From Planctomycetaceae bacterium (GTDB lineage: Bacteria > Planctomycetota > Planctomycetia > Pirellulales > Pirellulaceae): DNA of 64,000 nucleotides. This document shows positions 26,210 through 33,931 of the stretch, piece by piece (the stretch's first letter is position 1; every line of letters starts with the position of its first letter). The stretch is taken from contig SXOA01000180.1 of assembly GCA_005778405.1 (NCBI GenBank), forward strand, positions 62,001-126,000, read 5' to 3'. The position numbers and the translations under genes are program-made. The notes beneath the pieces were generated by a model. The model ran no database searches. It was not told the origin of the DNA and worked only from the letters and a program-made list of their open reading frames with translations.

Positions 26210-27448
26210 GTGGCTGACCTCCCCATCAAGACGACTCTCGCTCCCGCCGACCAGGCCGAGCTGGCCGCTGCCGTGGCGGAGGCATATGGAGTTGGCTCCG
26301 CGATCTATCCCATCGGCGGCGGCACCAGCCTCGATTTCGGCCTGCCGGCGAAGACACCGGGGAGCGGATTGTCGCTCGCTGGGCTGAATCGCATCGTCGA
26401 TTATCCGGCCCGCGACATGACGGTCACGGTGGAATCCGGCGTCACGATGAAGTCGCTGTCCGACCTCCTTGCCAAGGAAGGACAGCGCCTGCCGTTGGGG
26501 GTGCCACTCGCCGAGAAGGCCACGGTCGGCGGTATGGTCGCGACCAACTGGAATGGCCCGATGCGGTACGGCTGTGGCACCGTGCGGGACTATGTGATCG
26601 GCATCTCGGCCGTGGACGGCCGCGGCATGGCCTTCAAGGGAGGAGGCCGAGTTGTCAAAAACGTCGCCGGCTACGACTTTTGCAAGCTGCTGACCGGCTC
26701 GCTGGGAACCCTGGGCATCGTCACGCAGGTGACGTTCAAGGTCCGGCCGCTCTTGGAGCAGTTCACGCTCATGGCCTGCGCCGTGCAGTCCACTCGGCAG
26801 GCCGAAAAACTCCTCGCCGCGCTCGTCAATTCCGCCACGACTCCAGCGGCGATTGAGCTTCTCTCGGGCCCCGTCTGGGATGCCGAGCCGGCCCTCAAAA
26901 CCCTTGCCGGCGCCAGCGGTCCCGAAAAACTCTACCTTGTGGTCGGCCTGGAAGGCTCAGCCACCGAGGTCGAATGGATGATCGGCCGAATGCACGACGA
27001 ATGGTGCCAGCAGGGAGTCGAAGCCCCTATCACCATCGGTGACGCCGCCGACTTCTGGAAAAAGCTAGTGGACTTTCCCACCGTGGGGAATGCACCTTTG
27101 GTTCTCAAGGCCAGTGTCGTCCCCAGCGGCGTGACAAGGTTCATCGACGCCCTTCGCGCGCTCGACCCGCAAGCGTCGATTCAATCTCACGCCGGCAACG
27201 GGATTGTCATCGCCCGCCTCTCCACCTTCCCCAAGGAAGGTCTTTCGCGAGCACTCGTCGGCAATCTGCAACCCGCCGCCGCTCTTCAGCATGGCAGCCT
27301 GATGGTCCTTTCAAACCCTTCGGGCAACGAGATGACCCATCAAAGTGCGTGGGGCGGGCTCGATGCGCCGTTTACCCTGATGTCGGCGGTGAAGCAGAAG
27401 TTCGACCCGAAGAACATTCTCAATCCGGGGCGGTTTGTGTACGTGTAG
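26210..27448 (+). CDS. glcE: Glycolate oxidase subunit GlcE-like FAD-binding protein
   Basis: 412 residues. The PCMH-type FAD domain is visible: YPIGGGTSLDFG, GGMVATNWNGPMRYGCGTVRDYVIG, KGGGRVVKNVAGYDFCKLLTGSLG and VTQVTFKVRP, followed by a C-terminal FAD-linked oxidase cap with KQKFDPKNILNPGRF at the end. GlcE normally works with GlcD and the Fe-S subunit GlcF to oxidise glycolate and pass electrons to quinone. Neither partner is adjacent; a LutA-like gene sits behind nuoN at 57.8 kb. The GTG at 26210 gives the complete N-terminus. The family could also include other FAD-linked oxidases. Confidence 0.82.
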   Translation: MADLPIKTTLAPADQAELAAAVAEAYGVGSAIYPIGGGTSLDFGLPAKTPGSGLSLAGLNRIVDYPARDMTVTVESGVTMKSLSDLLAKEGQRLPLGVPLAEKATVGGMVATNWNGPMRYGCGTVRDYVIGISAVDGRGMAFKGGGRVVKNVAGYDFCKLLTGSLGTLGIVTQVTFKVRPLLEQFTLMACAVQSTRQAEKLLAALVNSATTPAAIELLSGPVWDAEPALKTLAGASGPEKLYLVVGLEGSATEVEWMIGRMHDEWCQQGVEAPITIGDAADFWKKLVDFPTVGNAPLVLKASVVPSGVTRFIDALRALDPQASIQSHAGNGIVIARLSTFPKEGLSRALVGNLQPAAALQHGSLMVLSNPSGNEMTHQSAWGGLDAPFTLMSAVKQKFDPKNILNPGRFVYV

Positions 27449-27548
27449 AATCAGCACGCGGCACTCTTGACAAGAATTTGCTTGCAATTCCCTGGCCCGC
27501 TATCACAATCACGCTGATCGGGGAGCGTTTTGGTCAACATTTCCAATC

Positions 27549-27567
27549 AAAGGTTCCTGACACCTTT
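27549..27567. repeat. Family C palindrome between glcE and a hypothetical gene
   Basis: AAAGGT at 27549-27554 pairs with ACCTTT at 27562-27567 around TCCTGAC; related in style to the GGTGCCTGACTCC copies. Confidence 0.4.
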
Positions 27568-27621
27568 TCCTTCTCTGAGGATTTGTGAATCCCAACTTTC
27601 TCGTCCCTCAGGGATTTGCTC

Positions 27622-28542
27622 ATGAGTTACTTCCTGCAAGTGGCCTCGGCTACATGGGTTGTGCTGTCGTTGGCTGCCATGCCGCGCGGCGCGATAGCGA
27701 GTGATAAACCGATCAGCGTCAAGATGGAGGTCGCTGCAAAAAAACTCCTTGCCGGGGACTATTGTCCCTATAAAGTTGTCATCGCTAACAACGGAGTTTC
27801 CACCGTCACGCTATCAACATCTCTCGACGTTCAAGGACTTATTATACGCATGGAGCATCGAATCAAGGCCGAGAAGGAAAAAAAAGGCTTGGATTGGAAA
27901 GTCATGCGAATTCACTCTGCCCAAACCGAGGGCTATTTGGAAGGCGAAACTCAGCTTGAGGGCAAGCGGTCTTTTGCAAAATTCGGCAGCGCATTTCGCG
28001 ATGGCAAGGGTGGACTAGTGTTCGCTGCGGTTGGTACACACGAATTGCGCGCACGAGTGAAGTGTCCAATCGGCGAATATGTAACGGAACCGATCGCTAT
28101 TTCGGTCGAGGAGCGAAGTGCGGACCAGGTAACTCTAATTCACAACAACAGCAGGATTCTTTGGATCATTTTGGATCAATTGGTTCCAACGGAACCTGGA
28201 ATCGAGTTAGTTTCGGATCTGGCTAAGGATCTGGAGGGGGGCTTGATACGGGATTCATTTGCTCGAAAAGTTGCCACCGACAAATTCAGGGAATCAGGGA
28301 TGTTAGGGGACCGAGCCGTAACCCATGTCGCCGCTTTTGAAGAACTGCAGCGTGGCCTGGATTCGGTTCGGCGGGATCACCTTGCGATCACGCTCGCCTA
28401 CGATGCGAAACAGAAAAAACAGTGGATGGATGTGTACCAACTAATCAAGGAACTTCGAGAGGAGAGTACATCCCGGCGTAACCTTGTGCATGAGTTAGGC
28501 ATGGCCGCCAAGGCTGGCAAGTTTGTCCATCCTGAAGAATAG
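27622..28542 (+). CDS. Exported hypothetical protein
   Basis: 306 residues. A signal-type N-terminus (MSYFLQVASATWVVLSLAAM ending near AIAS) is followed by a beta-rich segment (YCPYKVVIANNGVSTVTLST), which suggests an Ig-like or transglutaminase-neighbour fold, and then a helical C-terminal part (about 190-306). AGGGA lies eight bases before the ATG. Base composition is somewhat lower in GC and Lys-rich compared with neighbours, and AT-rich codons are more frequent; possibly a more recent acquisition. Function unknown. Confidence 0.6.
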   Translation: MSYFLQVASATWVVLSLAAMPRGAIASDKPISVKMEVAAKKLLAGDYCPYKVVIANNGVSTVTLSTSLDVQGLIIRMEHRIKAEKEKKGLDWKVMRIHSAQTEGYLEGETQLEGKRSFAKFGSAFRDGKGGLVFAAVGTHELRARVKCPIGEYVTEPIAISVEERSADQVTLIHNNSRILWIILDQLVPTEPGIELVSDLAKDLEGGLIRDSFARKVATDKFRESGMLGDRAVTHVAAFEELQRGLDSVRRDHLAITLAYDAKQKKQWMDVYQLIKELREESTSRRNLVHELGMAAKAGKFVHPEE

Positions 28543-28707
28543 GCCCGAAACCAAGCGAAGCCGCATGCGAGATGCGGTATGGGGACAGGTACACTCACGC
28601 GACAATGGGCAAGTTGCACTCGACAGAAGGGTGTGAGGCTGTACCGCGCCAAGCGGAAAATAATCTTTTGCATACGTGAATAAATAGCCACTGCCGAGCA
28701 TCTAAGG

Positions 28708-28725
28708 GGTGCGGTGTTTCGCACC
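28708..28725. repeat. GGTGCG/CGCACC hairpin
   Basis: GGTGCG pairs with CGCACC around GTGTTT, 11 bases before family A copy 2; no U tract, so not a clear terminator. Confidence 0.4.
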
Positions 28726-28736
28726 GGGCTTTCGGG

Positions 28737-28759
28737 CCGTCTGAAGGCGGGACTCCAGC
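28737..28759 (+). repeat. Palindromic repeat, family A, copy 2
   Basis: CCGTCTGAAGGCGGGACTCC, ending AGC, with the 16-mer AAGGCGGGACTCCAGC exactly as at 4354-4369. It has no coding context here, unlike copy 1. Confidence 0.65.
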
Positions 28760-29078
28760 GAATGCTCTTTGGCAACTCGGTCGTAAGGGAAGGGATTGTG
28801 CCGCTGCGAGGCTGGGGGATGGTGTCGCTGGACGTGAAAAATAGCTTATCAATTCACGAATACTTCCCCCGGAAGGGTGGCGTGATTCATGAATCAAGAA
28901 ACGGGTGATTCAGACCAAAACGGAGATCGGCCGTTCGGCCCAAGTGGTGAATGGGAAAGGAGTTCTGGCAGAATTCTCACGCAAAAATGTATCAAAAAGG
29001 GTTTCATGAATCCGCGAATCAAGCCAGATGATAAGCCGCCGGGCCTGATTCGCCGGGGAGTGCCCCTTAATGGGGACG

Positions 29079-30212
29079 TTAGCTCGCCAGTTGCACCAGC
29101 TCCACCAGCTTGGGCTTACTGTTGGCTTCGATCGCGAAATGCTCCTGGTCGAGCGAAACAAAGTCGTACCGCACATTCCGTTGGCGTGGTATGAACCCGA
29201 GCTCGCTGATTGAGTCCCGGATTTGCTGCAGCGTGAGGAAGTGAACGGTTCCCGCTTCGGCGACGACGTTTTCTTCAATCATCAGGCTTCCCATGTCGTT
29301 GGCACCGAAGAGCAGGGCGAGCTGTCCCATTTTCAGTCCCTGCGTCACCCAACTCGATTGGATGTTGGGGATGTTATCCAAATACAGCCTGCTGACGGCT
29401 TGGGTCTTGAGGTAGTCGAACGAACCGGCCGGCGGAATTTGGGCCATATCGGTGTGCTCGGGCTGGAACGTCCAGCAGATGAATGCCGTGAAGCCGCCGG
29501 TCTCGTCCTGCAACTGCCGCACCCGCTCCAGGTGTTCAATCCGTTCGGCGAGAGTCTCGACGTGGCCAAACATCATGGTCACGCTGGAGACGCTTCCGAG
29601 CTCGTGCCAGACTCGCATCACATTCAACCAGTCGTCAGTCAGCACCTTGCCCCGAGTGATCTCCTTGCGAACTCGGTCCACCAGGATTTCCGCCCCGCCG
29701 CCGGGAATACTTCCCAGCCCAGCCGCTTTTAGCCGCTGCAAGACGGTGCGGATATCCAGCTTGTTGACCTTGGTGAAAGCGTACAACTCCGGCGGGCTGA
29801 AGCCGTGGATGTTGACCTGGGGAAAGTGCGATTTGATGTCGCTCAGCAGCTCTTCGTACCAGGCCAGCTTGAAGTCCGGATGGAGCCCTCCCTGCATCAG
29901 AATCTGATCCCCGCCCAGGGCAACTGTCTCCTCCACTTTTTTCAGCAACACTTCCCGCGGCAGCACGTATCCCTCGTCGCTCTTGGGCTTGCGATAAAAG
30001 GCGCAGAAGTCGCAGACCGCGGTGCAGACGTTGGTGTAGTTGATGTTCCGGTCGATGTTGTAGGTGCGGATGGGCTCCGGATGCAAACGGCGAGTCACCG
30101 CCTCCGCGGCCCGGCCGATGGCGGCCAGGTCGTGGGACTGGACGAGTGCCAACCCTTCTTCGGGGGAAAGGCGTTCGCCGGCAACGGCTTTGTCGAGGAT
30201 GCGGTCAATCAT
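29079..30212 (-). CDS. mqnC: Cyclic dehypoxanthinyl futalosine synthase MqnC
   Basis: 377 residues. A radical SAM enzyme of the futalosine menaquinone pathway that cyclises dehypoxanthinyl futalosine. The cluster motif is CTAVCDFCAFYR (CxxxCxxC), preceded by YNIDRNINYTNV, and the family marks GGDQILMQGGLHPDF and HGFSPPELYAF are present. The related MqnE lacks this exact pattern, so MqnC is favoured. The start MIDRILDKAVAGE overlaps the stop of mqnA by four bases (ATGA); upstream in-frame codons back to 30386 lie inside mqnA. With mqnA it forms a coupled pair. Confidence 0.92.
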   Translation of the reverse strand: MIDRILDKAVAGERLSPEEGLALVQSHDLAAIGRAAEAVTRRLHPEPIRTYNIDRNINYTNVCTAVCDFCAFYRKPKSDEGYVLPREVLLKKVEETVALGGDQILMQGGLHPDFKLAWYEELLSDIKSHFPQVNIHGFSPPELYAFTKVNKLDIRTVLQRLKAAGLGSIPGGGAEILVDRVRKEITRGKVLTDDWLNVMRVWHELGSVSSVTMMFGHVETLAERIEHLERVRQLQDETGGFTAFICWTFQPEHTDMAQIPPAGSFDYLKTQAVSRLYLDNIPNIQSSWVTQGLKMGQLALLFGANDMGSLMIEENVVAEAGTVHFLTLQQIRDSISELGFIPRQRNVRYDFVSLDQEHFAIEANSKPKLVELVQLAS

Positions 30213-31036
30213 GAAAGCTCTACCTTGGCGTCTCGAAGTGGGGGAGCGATTCGAACACCCGTTCGGCAAGTAGGGACTACAGGCGCCAGACCCATCCTCA
30301 TTGCGTGCTCCCGAAATAACTGCAACCCGCGCTGCTCGCGGGAACCGAGAAAGAAGTACAAATTGTCTCGCAGGTACGACAGGCACTGTTTGTCGTCCAA
30401 CCCCACGCCGGCGGATTCGCGTTTCGCAATTTCCTCCAGGCTTTCAACTCCTGCATCTCTAGCGTGCGACAGCGCGATTTTGATCTCGCCCAGTTCGGAC
30501 AGCATTCCCTTCCGTGCCACCCACATCGCAAACACAAACGGCAATTCCGCCCAGCGACACCATTCGTCACCAAGATCCCATTCCTGGACAAATCCTGTCG
30601 GGGGATGCATTGCCCGGTCCCCAATCATCAGCACGGCATCCGTCTCAACATTTTCCGCCGCAACGCCAAGCGGAAACGGTAATAATTGAGGCGACAGGCT
30701 GTATCGTTCCTTGAGCAAGATGCGAACCAGGGCCACGCTCGTCCGCGAGCCCTCGTCGAGCGCCAAAGTCCGAATCTTTTCCATCGGTACTCGGCTGAGC
30801 AGCTTCACGCTCAGCACCGGCCCTCGGCAGCCGATGCAAGCATCGGAAATGATGGCGTAATCGGGGTTCTGGAAGTATTCGATAGACGGAATGAGGGCCA
30901 CATCCAGATTCCCCGCGGCCAACTCATCCGCCAGGCGGCTCGGCAGGTCATACACGATCTCGGCCCCTGGCGCAAGAGCCGCCAGCGAGTACACCAACGG
31001 CTTCGTATTGAGGTAAGAAACAGCGCCAATCCGCAT
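30209..31036 (-). CDS. mqnA: Chorismate dehydratase MqnA
   Basis: 275 residues of the MqnA/MqnD periplasmic-binding-like fold. MqnA dehydrates chorismate to 3-[(1-carboxyvinyl)oxy]benzoate, the first committed futalosine step. Signature stretches are MRIGAVSYLNTKPLVY, LPSRLADELAAGNLDVALIP and LALDEGSRTSVALVRILL. The other family member, MqnD, has a different opening. It is translationally coupled to mqnC (ATGA overlap). mqnB, mqnD and mqnE are not in the window. The quinone product is the expected electron acceptor of the nuo complex encoded at 42.5-57.8 kb. Confidence 0.92.
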   Translation of the reverse strand: MRIGAVSYLNTKPLVYSLAALAPGAEIVYDLPSRLADELAAGNLDVALIPSIEYFQNPDYAIISDACIGCRGPVLSVKLLSRVPMEKIRTLALDEGSRTSVALVRILLKERYSLSPQLLPFPLGVAAENVETDAVLMIGDRAMHPPTGFVQEWDLGDEWCRWAELPFVFAMWVARKGMLSELGEIKIALSHARDAGVESLEEIAKRESAGVGLDDKQCLSYLRDNLYFFLGSREQRGLQLFREHAMRMGLAPVVPTCRTGVRIAPPLRDAKVELS

Positions 31037-31150
31037 CGAAAACCCTTTCGGTAGCGACGATTATAATTGGCCACAACCAGCCCCCCAAGGGCCATGAGCC
31101 GCACCCTTCTAACCGAAGTTCCCCGGTGAAATTAACCGCCACCGAGCGAC

Positions 31151-31951
31151 CTATTCTCGCATCCCCCTCTTCACCGCATCGGCATCAAAATAATTGATGC
31201 TCATCCCTGCATCCACCACGATGTTCTGGGCCACGATGCCGCTGCTCTTGGGGCTAAGCAGAAACAGGGCTACGTCGGCGGCTTCCTGGGTCTGAACGGC
31301 CAGTTTGCGGGGGATGATCCGCTCGGCGTAAAGGTAGGACTCGACGTAGCCGGGGATGCCGGCGGAGGCGGAGGTTTTTAAGAGGCCGGGGGCGACGGCG
31401 TTAAACCGCACCTTTGAGAAGCGGCTGAAGGATTTCGTCAGGAAAGCCAACGAGGAATCGAGGGCCGCCTTGATGGGGGCCATGTAACCGTAGTTTTCGC
31501 TGGCCATGCGAGTCGTGGAGATGGAGACGGTCACGACCGAGGCATCGGGCTCCAGCAATTCCTTGAGGGCGTTGGAAACGGCGATGAGCGAGTAGCAGGA
31601 AATGTCCATCGCCCGCAAGAAAGCCCGCTTGGGTGTCTCATGAAACGGCTTCATCCCGTCGGTGTAGTCCGCAAAAGCTATGGAGTGCAGCAAGCCATGA
31701 AACTTGCAACCCTTCGCGGCCAGCTCATCCCGCAACCCGGCAATCTGCTCCTCGTGTTCCACATCGCAAACCAGCACGTCGCTCCCGGCGAGTAGCTTCG
31801 CAACACTCTCCTTCCGCTCAGGGCTGCGAACGACATAGGTCACTTTCGCTCCGCATTCGGATAGCGCCTTGCCTACGTGCCAGGCCACGGACTTCTTGTT
31901 GGCCACGCCGAAGACGAGGAACGATTTTCCGGTAAGAGCGAGGTAGTCCAT
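31151..31951 (-). CDS. fabI: Enoyl-ACP reductase FabI
   Basis: 266 residues of the short-chain dehydrogenase fold: [20 protein letters not shown] (nucleotide site), [10 protein letters not shown] and [12 protein letters not shown], where Tyr-x6-Lys gives the catalytic pair typical of FabI. It reduces trans-2-enoyl-ACP in the last step of each fatty acid elongation cycle. The ATG at 31951 is preferred to the in-frame TTG at 31957. The stop of fabZ lies 42 bases upstream on the same strand, so they probably form an operon. Confidence 0.92.
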   Translation of the reverse strand: MDYLALTGKSFLVFGVANKKSVAWHVGKALSECGAKVTYVVRSPERKESVAKLLAGSDVLVCDVEHEEQIAGLRDELAAKGCKFHGLLHSIAFADYTDGMKPFHETPKRAFLRAMDISCYSLIAVSNALKELLEPDASVVTVSISTTRMASENYGYMAPIKAALDSSLAFLTKSFSRFSKVRFNAVAPGLLKTSASAGIPGYVESYLYAERIIPRKLAVQTQEAADVALFLLSPKSSGIVAQNIVVDAGMSINYFDADAVKRGMRE

Positions 31952-31993
31952 ATCCAACAGGATACCCTTGTGCCGCCGCCTGCCGAAAGGCTG

Positions 31994-32422
31994 CTACGCC
32001 ACCGGTGCCGCCATGGTGACCACGAACTTCAAGGTCACGACCAGTTTGCCGTCCATTGAGACTTGAGCCGAGAGAAAATACGCGTCCTGCACCCGTTCGT
32101 TCAGGGTCGCTTCGATCAGGATGGACTCCCCTGGCCGGACCATCTTCTTAAACTTCACGTCCTTCAGCCGGCCCGCCACGGGAACCTTTTGGCCCTGGGT
32201 AATTTGACTGCTCAGAAGAACTGCGCCGGCTTGCATAGCCGCTTCGCAAAGGATGACTCCGGGAACGATAGGGAAGTTGGGATAATGCCCCTGGAAAAAG
32301 AATTCCTCGGCCCGAAAAGTCTTTTTGCAGACGATTCGATTTTCCCCGCGCTCCACGATTTCATCGACCAGCAGCATCGGTGGGCGATGCGGAATGGCGG
32401 CAAGGATTTCGGGGAGTGACAT
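31994..32422 (-). CDS. fabZ: 3-hydroxyacyl-ACP dehydratase FabZ-like
   Basis: 142 residues of the hotdog fold. IPHRPPMLLVDEIVE opens the domain, and GHYPNFPIVPGVILCEAAMQ contains the catalytic His and the later Glu of FabZ/FabA dehydratases. It removes water from 3-hydroxyacyl-ACP in fatty acid elongation. The start MSLPEILAAI is chosen because the longer frame from 32653 runs through the divergent promoter region. It directly precedes fabI, which performs the following reduction, a sensible functional pairing. Confidence 0.88.
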   Translation of the reverse strand: MSLPEILAAIPHRPPMLLVDEIVERGENRIVCKKTFRAEEFFFQGHYPNFPIVPGVILCEAAMQAGAVLLSSQITQGQKVPVAGRLKDVKFKKMVRPGESILIEATLNERVQDAYFLSAQVSMDGKLVVTLKFVVTMAAPVA

Positions 32423-32512
32423 AGGCCGCGCTTTCCGAGAGAAGCCAACGTGACGATTCTGATTGCCTGGTATCTCTTGTTTCGCCCCTTCACGGAATCG
32501 TCCGCGAAGCGG

Positions 32513-32586
32513 TCGCTCAGACTCGAGCGAGATTGTAAAGCTAAACGCTCCGCAGAGATAGGGTGAAGTGGACCCGCAGCACTGCG
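32513..32586. promoter_or_regulatory. Palindromes in the divergent fabZ/efflux promoter region
   Basis: TCGCTC-N6-GAGCGA lies at 32513-32530 and CGCAG-CA-CTGCG at 32575-32586, between the divergent starts of fabZ (32422) and the efflux adaptor (32642). Either could be an operator for one or both units. No regulator gene is next to them. Confidence 0.35.
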
Positions 32587-32641
32587 AGTTAGACTTGTTA
32601 AACATGGCGACTGGGCCAGATTCCAAGTATGTTGGTGTATC

Positions 32642-33925
32642 ATGAGTCAGCATCAGTTCCTGCCCAAGACTTGCTTCCTTGCGACATGCTCCGTGGCCTT
32701 GCTGGCGCTCTCGGTTGGCTGTGGCCCTTCCACTCCGTCGCCGATCAAGGAATCACCCGCTACGGTTGCCACCATTGCCAATGAAGGAGATCTGAACACC
32801 ATCAAGCTGACGGCAGAGGCGGAGAAGCATCTGGCTTTGACCGTCGCGCCGGTCGAGCTCAAACCGATGCCGCGAGTCAGTATTTACGGCGGCGAAATTA
32901 TGCTGCCGCCGGGAGCTTCGCTCATCGTATCGGCGCCATTCACGGGAACCCTGGATACACCGCTGAAGGACCAGGGAACTGCCAGGCCCGGTGACGTTGT
33001 CGCCGCGAAGCAGCCGATTTTCAAGCTCCAGCCCCTCATCACGCCGGAACGTGAAGCGCTGACACTGGCCGAGCGCGTCCGCTATGCGGAGTCTCGCAAC
33101 GCCATCGCCACGGCGCGGATCGATGCGGCCAATCAAGTCGCACAGGTTTTGGTGCAGCAAGAGGCCGCGAAGATTGCCCTCGACCGGGCGGAACGCCTGC
33201 TTCAGGATGGAGCCGGGACTGTTCGTGCGGTGGACGATGCCAAGGCTCAGGCGCAGCTTGCGGAGAAGGGGTTGGAGGCCGCGCAGTCGCGCAAGAAGTT
33301 GATGGACGAGCTGAACCTGGAGGGTGAATCGGCAAATGCGCTGCCCTCGATTTTGATCGAAGCTCCACTCCCGGGGATGATCCGTGCCATGCATGTCGCC
33401 CCCGGCGAAGTCGTTTCTGCTGCCGCCCCGCTCTTTGAAGTGATGAAGGTCGATCCCCTCTGGGTCCGGGTTCCCGTCTATGCGGGTGACGCCGCCGAGC
33501 TGCAGGCAGCCGGCACGGCCACCGTCCGCAGCCTGGCGGCCCAATCAACGAGCCGTGGCGTAGTTGCCAAACAGGCCGCCGCTCCGCCGACCGCCGTTCT
33601 CCTGTCCACAACCGTCGACCTGTACTTCGAGATTCCCAATCCTGATGGCAACTACCGTCCCGGCGAGCGCATCTCCGCAGAGCTTCCACGGAAAGGTGAG
33701 ACACTAAGCCTCGTCGTCCCCTGGTCCGCCATCATGCACGACATTCACGGCGGCACCTGGCTCTACGAACAGACCGCTGAGCGGACCTATGTCCGCCGCC
33801 GCGTGCAGGTGCAACATGTCTCCGGCACTTCGGCTGTGCTGAAGGAAGGACCGAAGGCGGGAACAAAAGTGGTCACGGCCGGTGCCGTGGAATTGTTTGG
33901 CACGGAGTTCGGCTTTGCCAAGTGA
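32642..33925 (+). CDS. RND efflux periplasmic adaptor (CusB/HlyD-like) lipoprotein
   Basis: 427 residues. A lipoprotein signal ending LSVGC anchors it to the membrane. The middle is the adaptor hairpin and lipoyl/barrel-sandwich arrangement (IYGGEIMLPPGASLIVSAPF, a coiled-coil stretch about 130-220, then PLPGMIRAMHVAPGEVVSAA). It bridges the inner-membrane pump and outer-membrane channel. The pump gene starts six bases after its stop, so the three genes form one operon. CusB-type metal motifs (Met-rich) are not obvious, so metal versus organic substrate is unresolved. Confidence 0.88.
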   Translation: MSQHQFLPKTCFLATCSVALLALSVGCGPSTPSPIKESPATVATIANEGDLNTIKLTAEAEKHLALTVAPVELKPMPRVSIYGGEIMLPPGASLIVSAPFTGTLDTPLKDQGTARPGDVVAAKQPIFKLQPLITPEREALTLAERVRYAESRNAIATARIDAANQVAQVLVQQEAAKIALDRAERLLQDGAGTVRAVDDAKAQAQLAEKGLEAAQSRKKLMDELNLEGESANALPSILIEAPLPGMIRAMHVAPGEVVSAAAPLFEVMKVDPLWVRVPVYAGDAAELQAAGTATVRSLAAQSTSRGVVAKQAAAPPTAVLLSTTVDLYFEIPNPDGNYRPGERISAELPRKGETLSLVVPWSAIMHDIHGGTWLYEQTAERTYVRRRVQVQHVSGTSAVLKEGPKAGTKVVTAGAVELFGTEFGFAK

Positions 33926-33931
33926 TGTCCC

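Larger units (their letters stand above)
28543..29078. other. Repeat-bearing noncoding region, possible decay debris
   Basis: No gene is supported: short open frames here have no start signal and read through repeats. It holds a CCGCAT/ATGCGG hairpin (28561-28577), the GGTGCG/CGCACC hairpin (28708-28725), family A copy 2 (28737-28759) and an otherwise featureless stretch. The mqnC gene ends at its right edge. Confidence 0.5.

Noticed and set aside
27467-27472. Exact TTGACA upstream of the hypothetical gene at 27622
   Set aside because: No -10-like hexamer lies 15-19 bases downstream, so a promoter is not supported.
28714-28908. 64-codon frame in the 28.5-29.1 kb gap
   Set aside because: It begins inside hairpins and the family A repeat (SGRLKAGLQ is translated repeat) and lacks a start site.
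30212-30386. Extended mqnC N-terminus
   Set aside because: The extra 58 codons lie within mqnA in another frame; the ATGA overlap explains the start.
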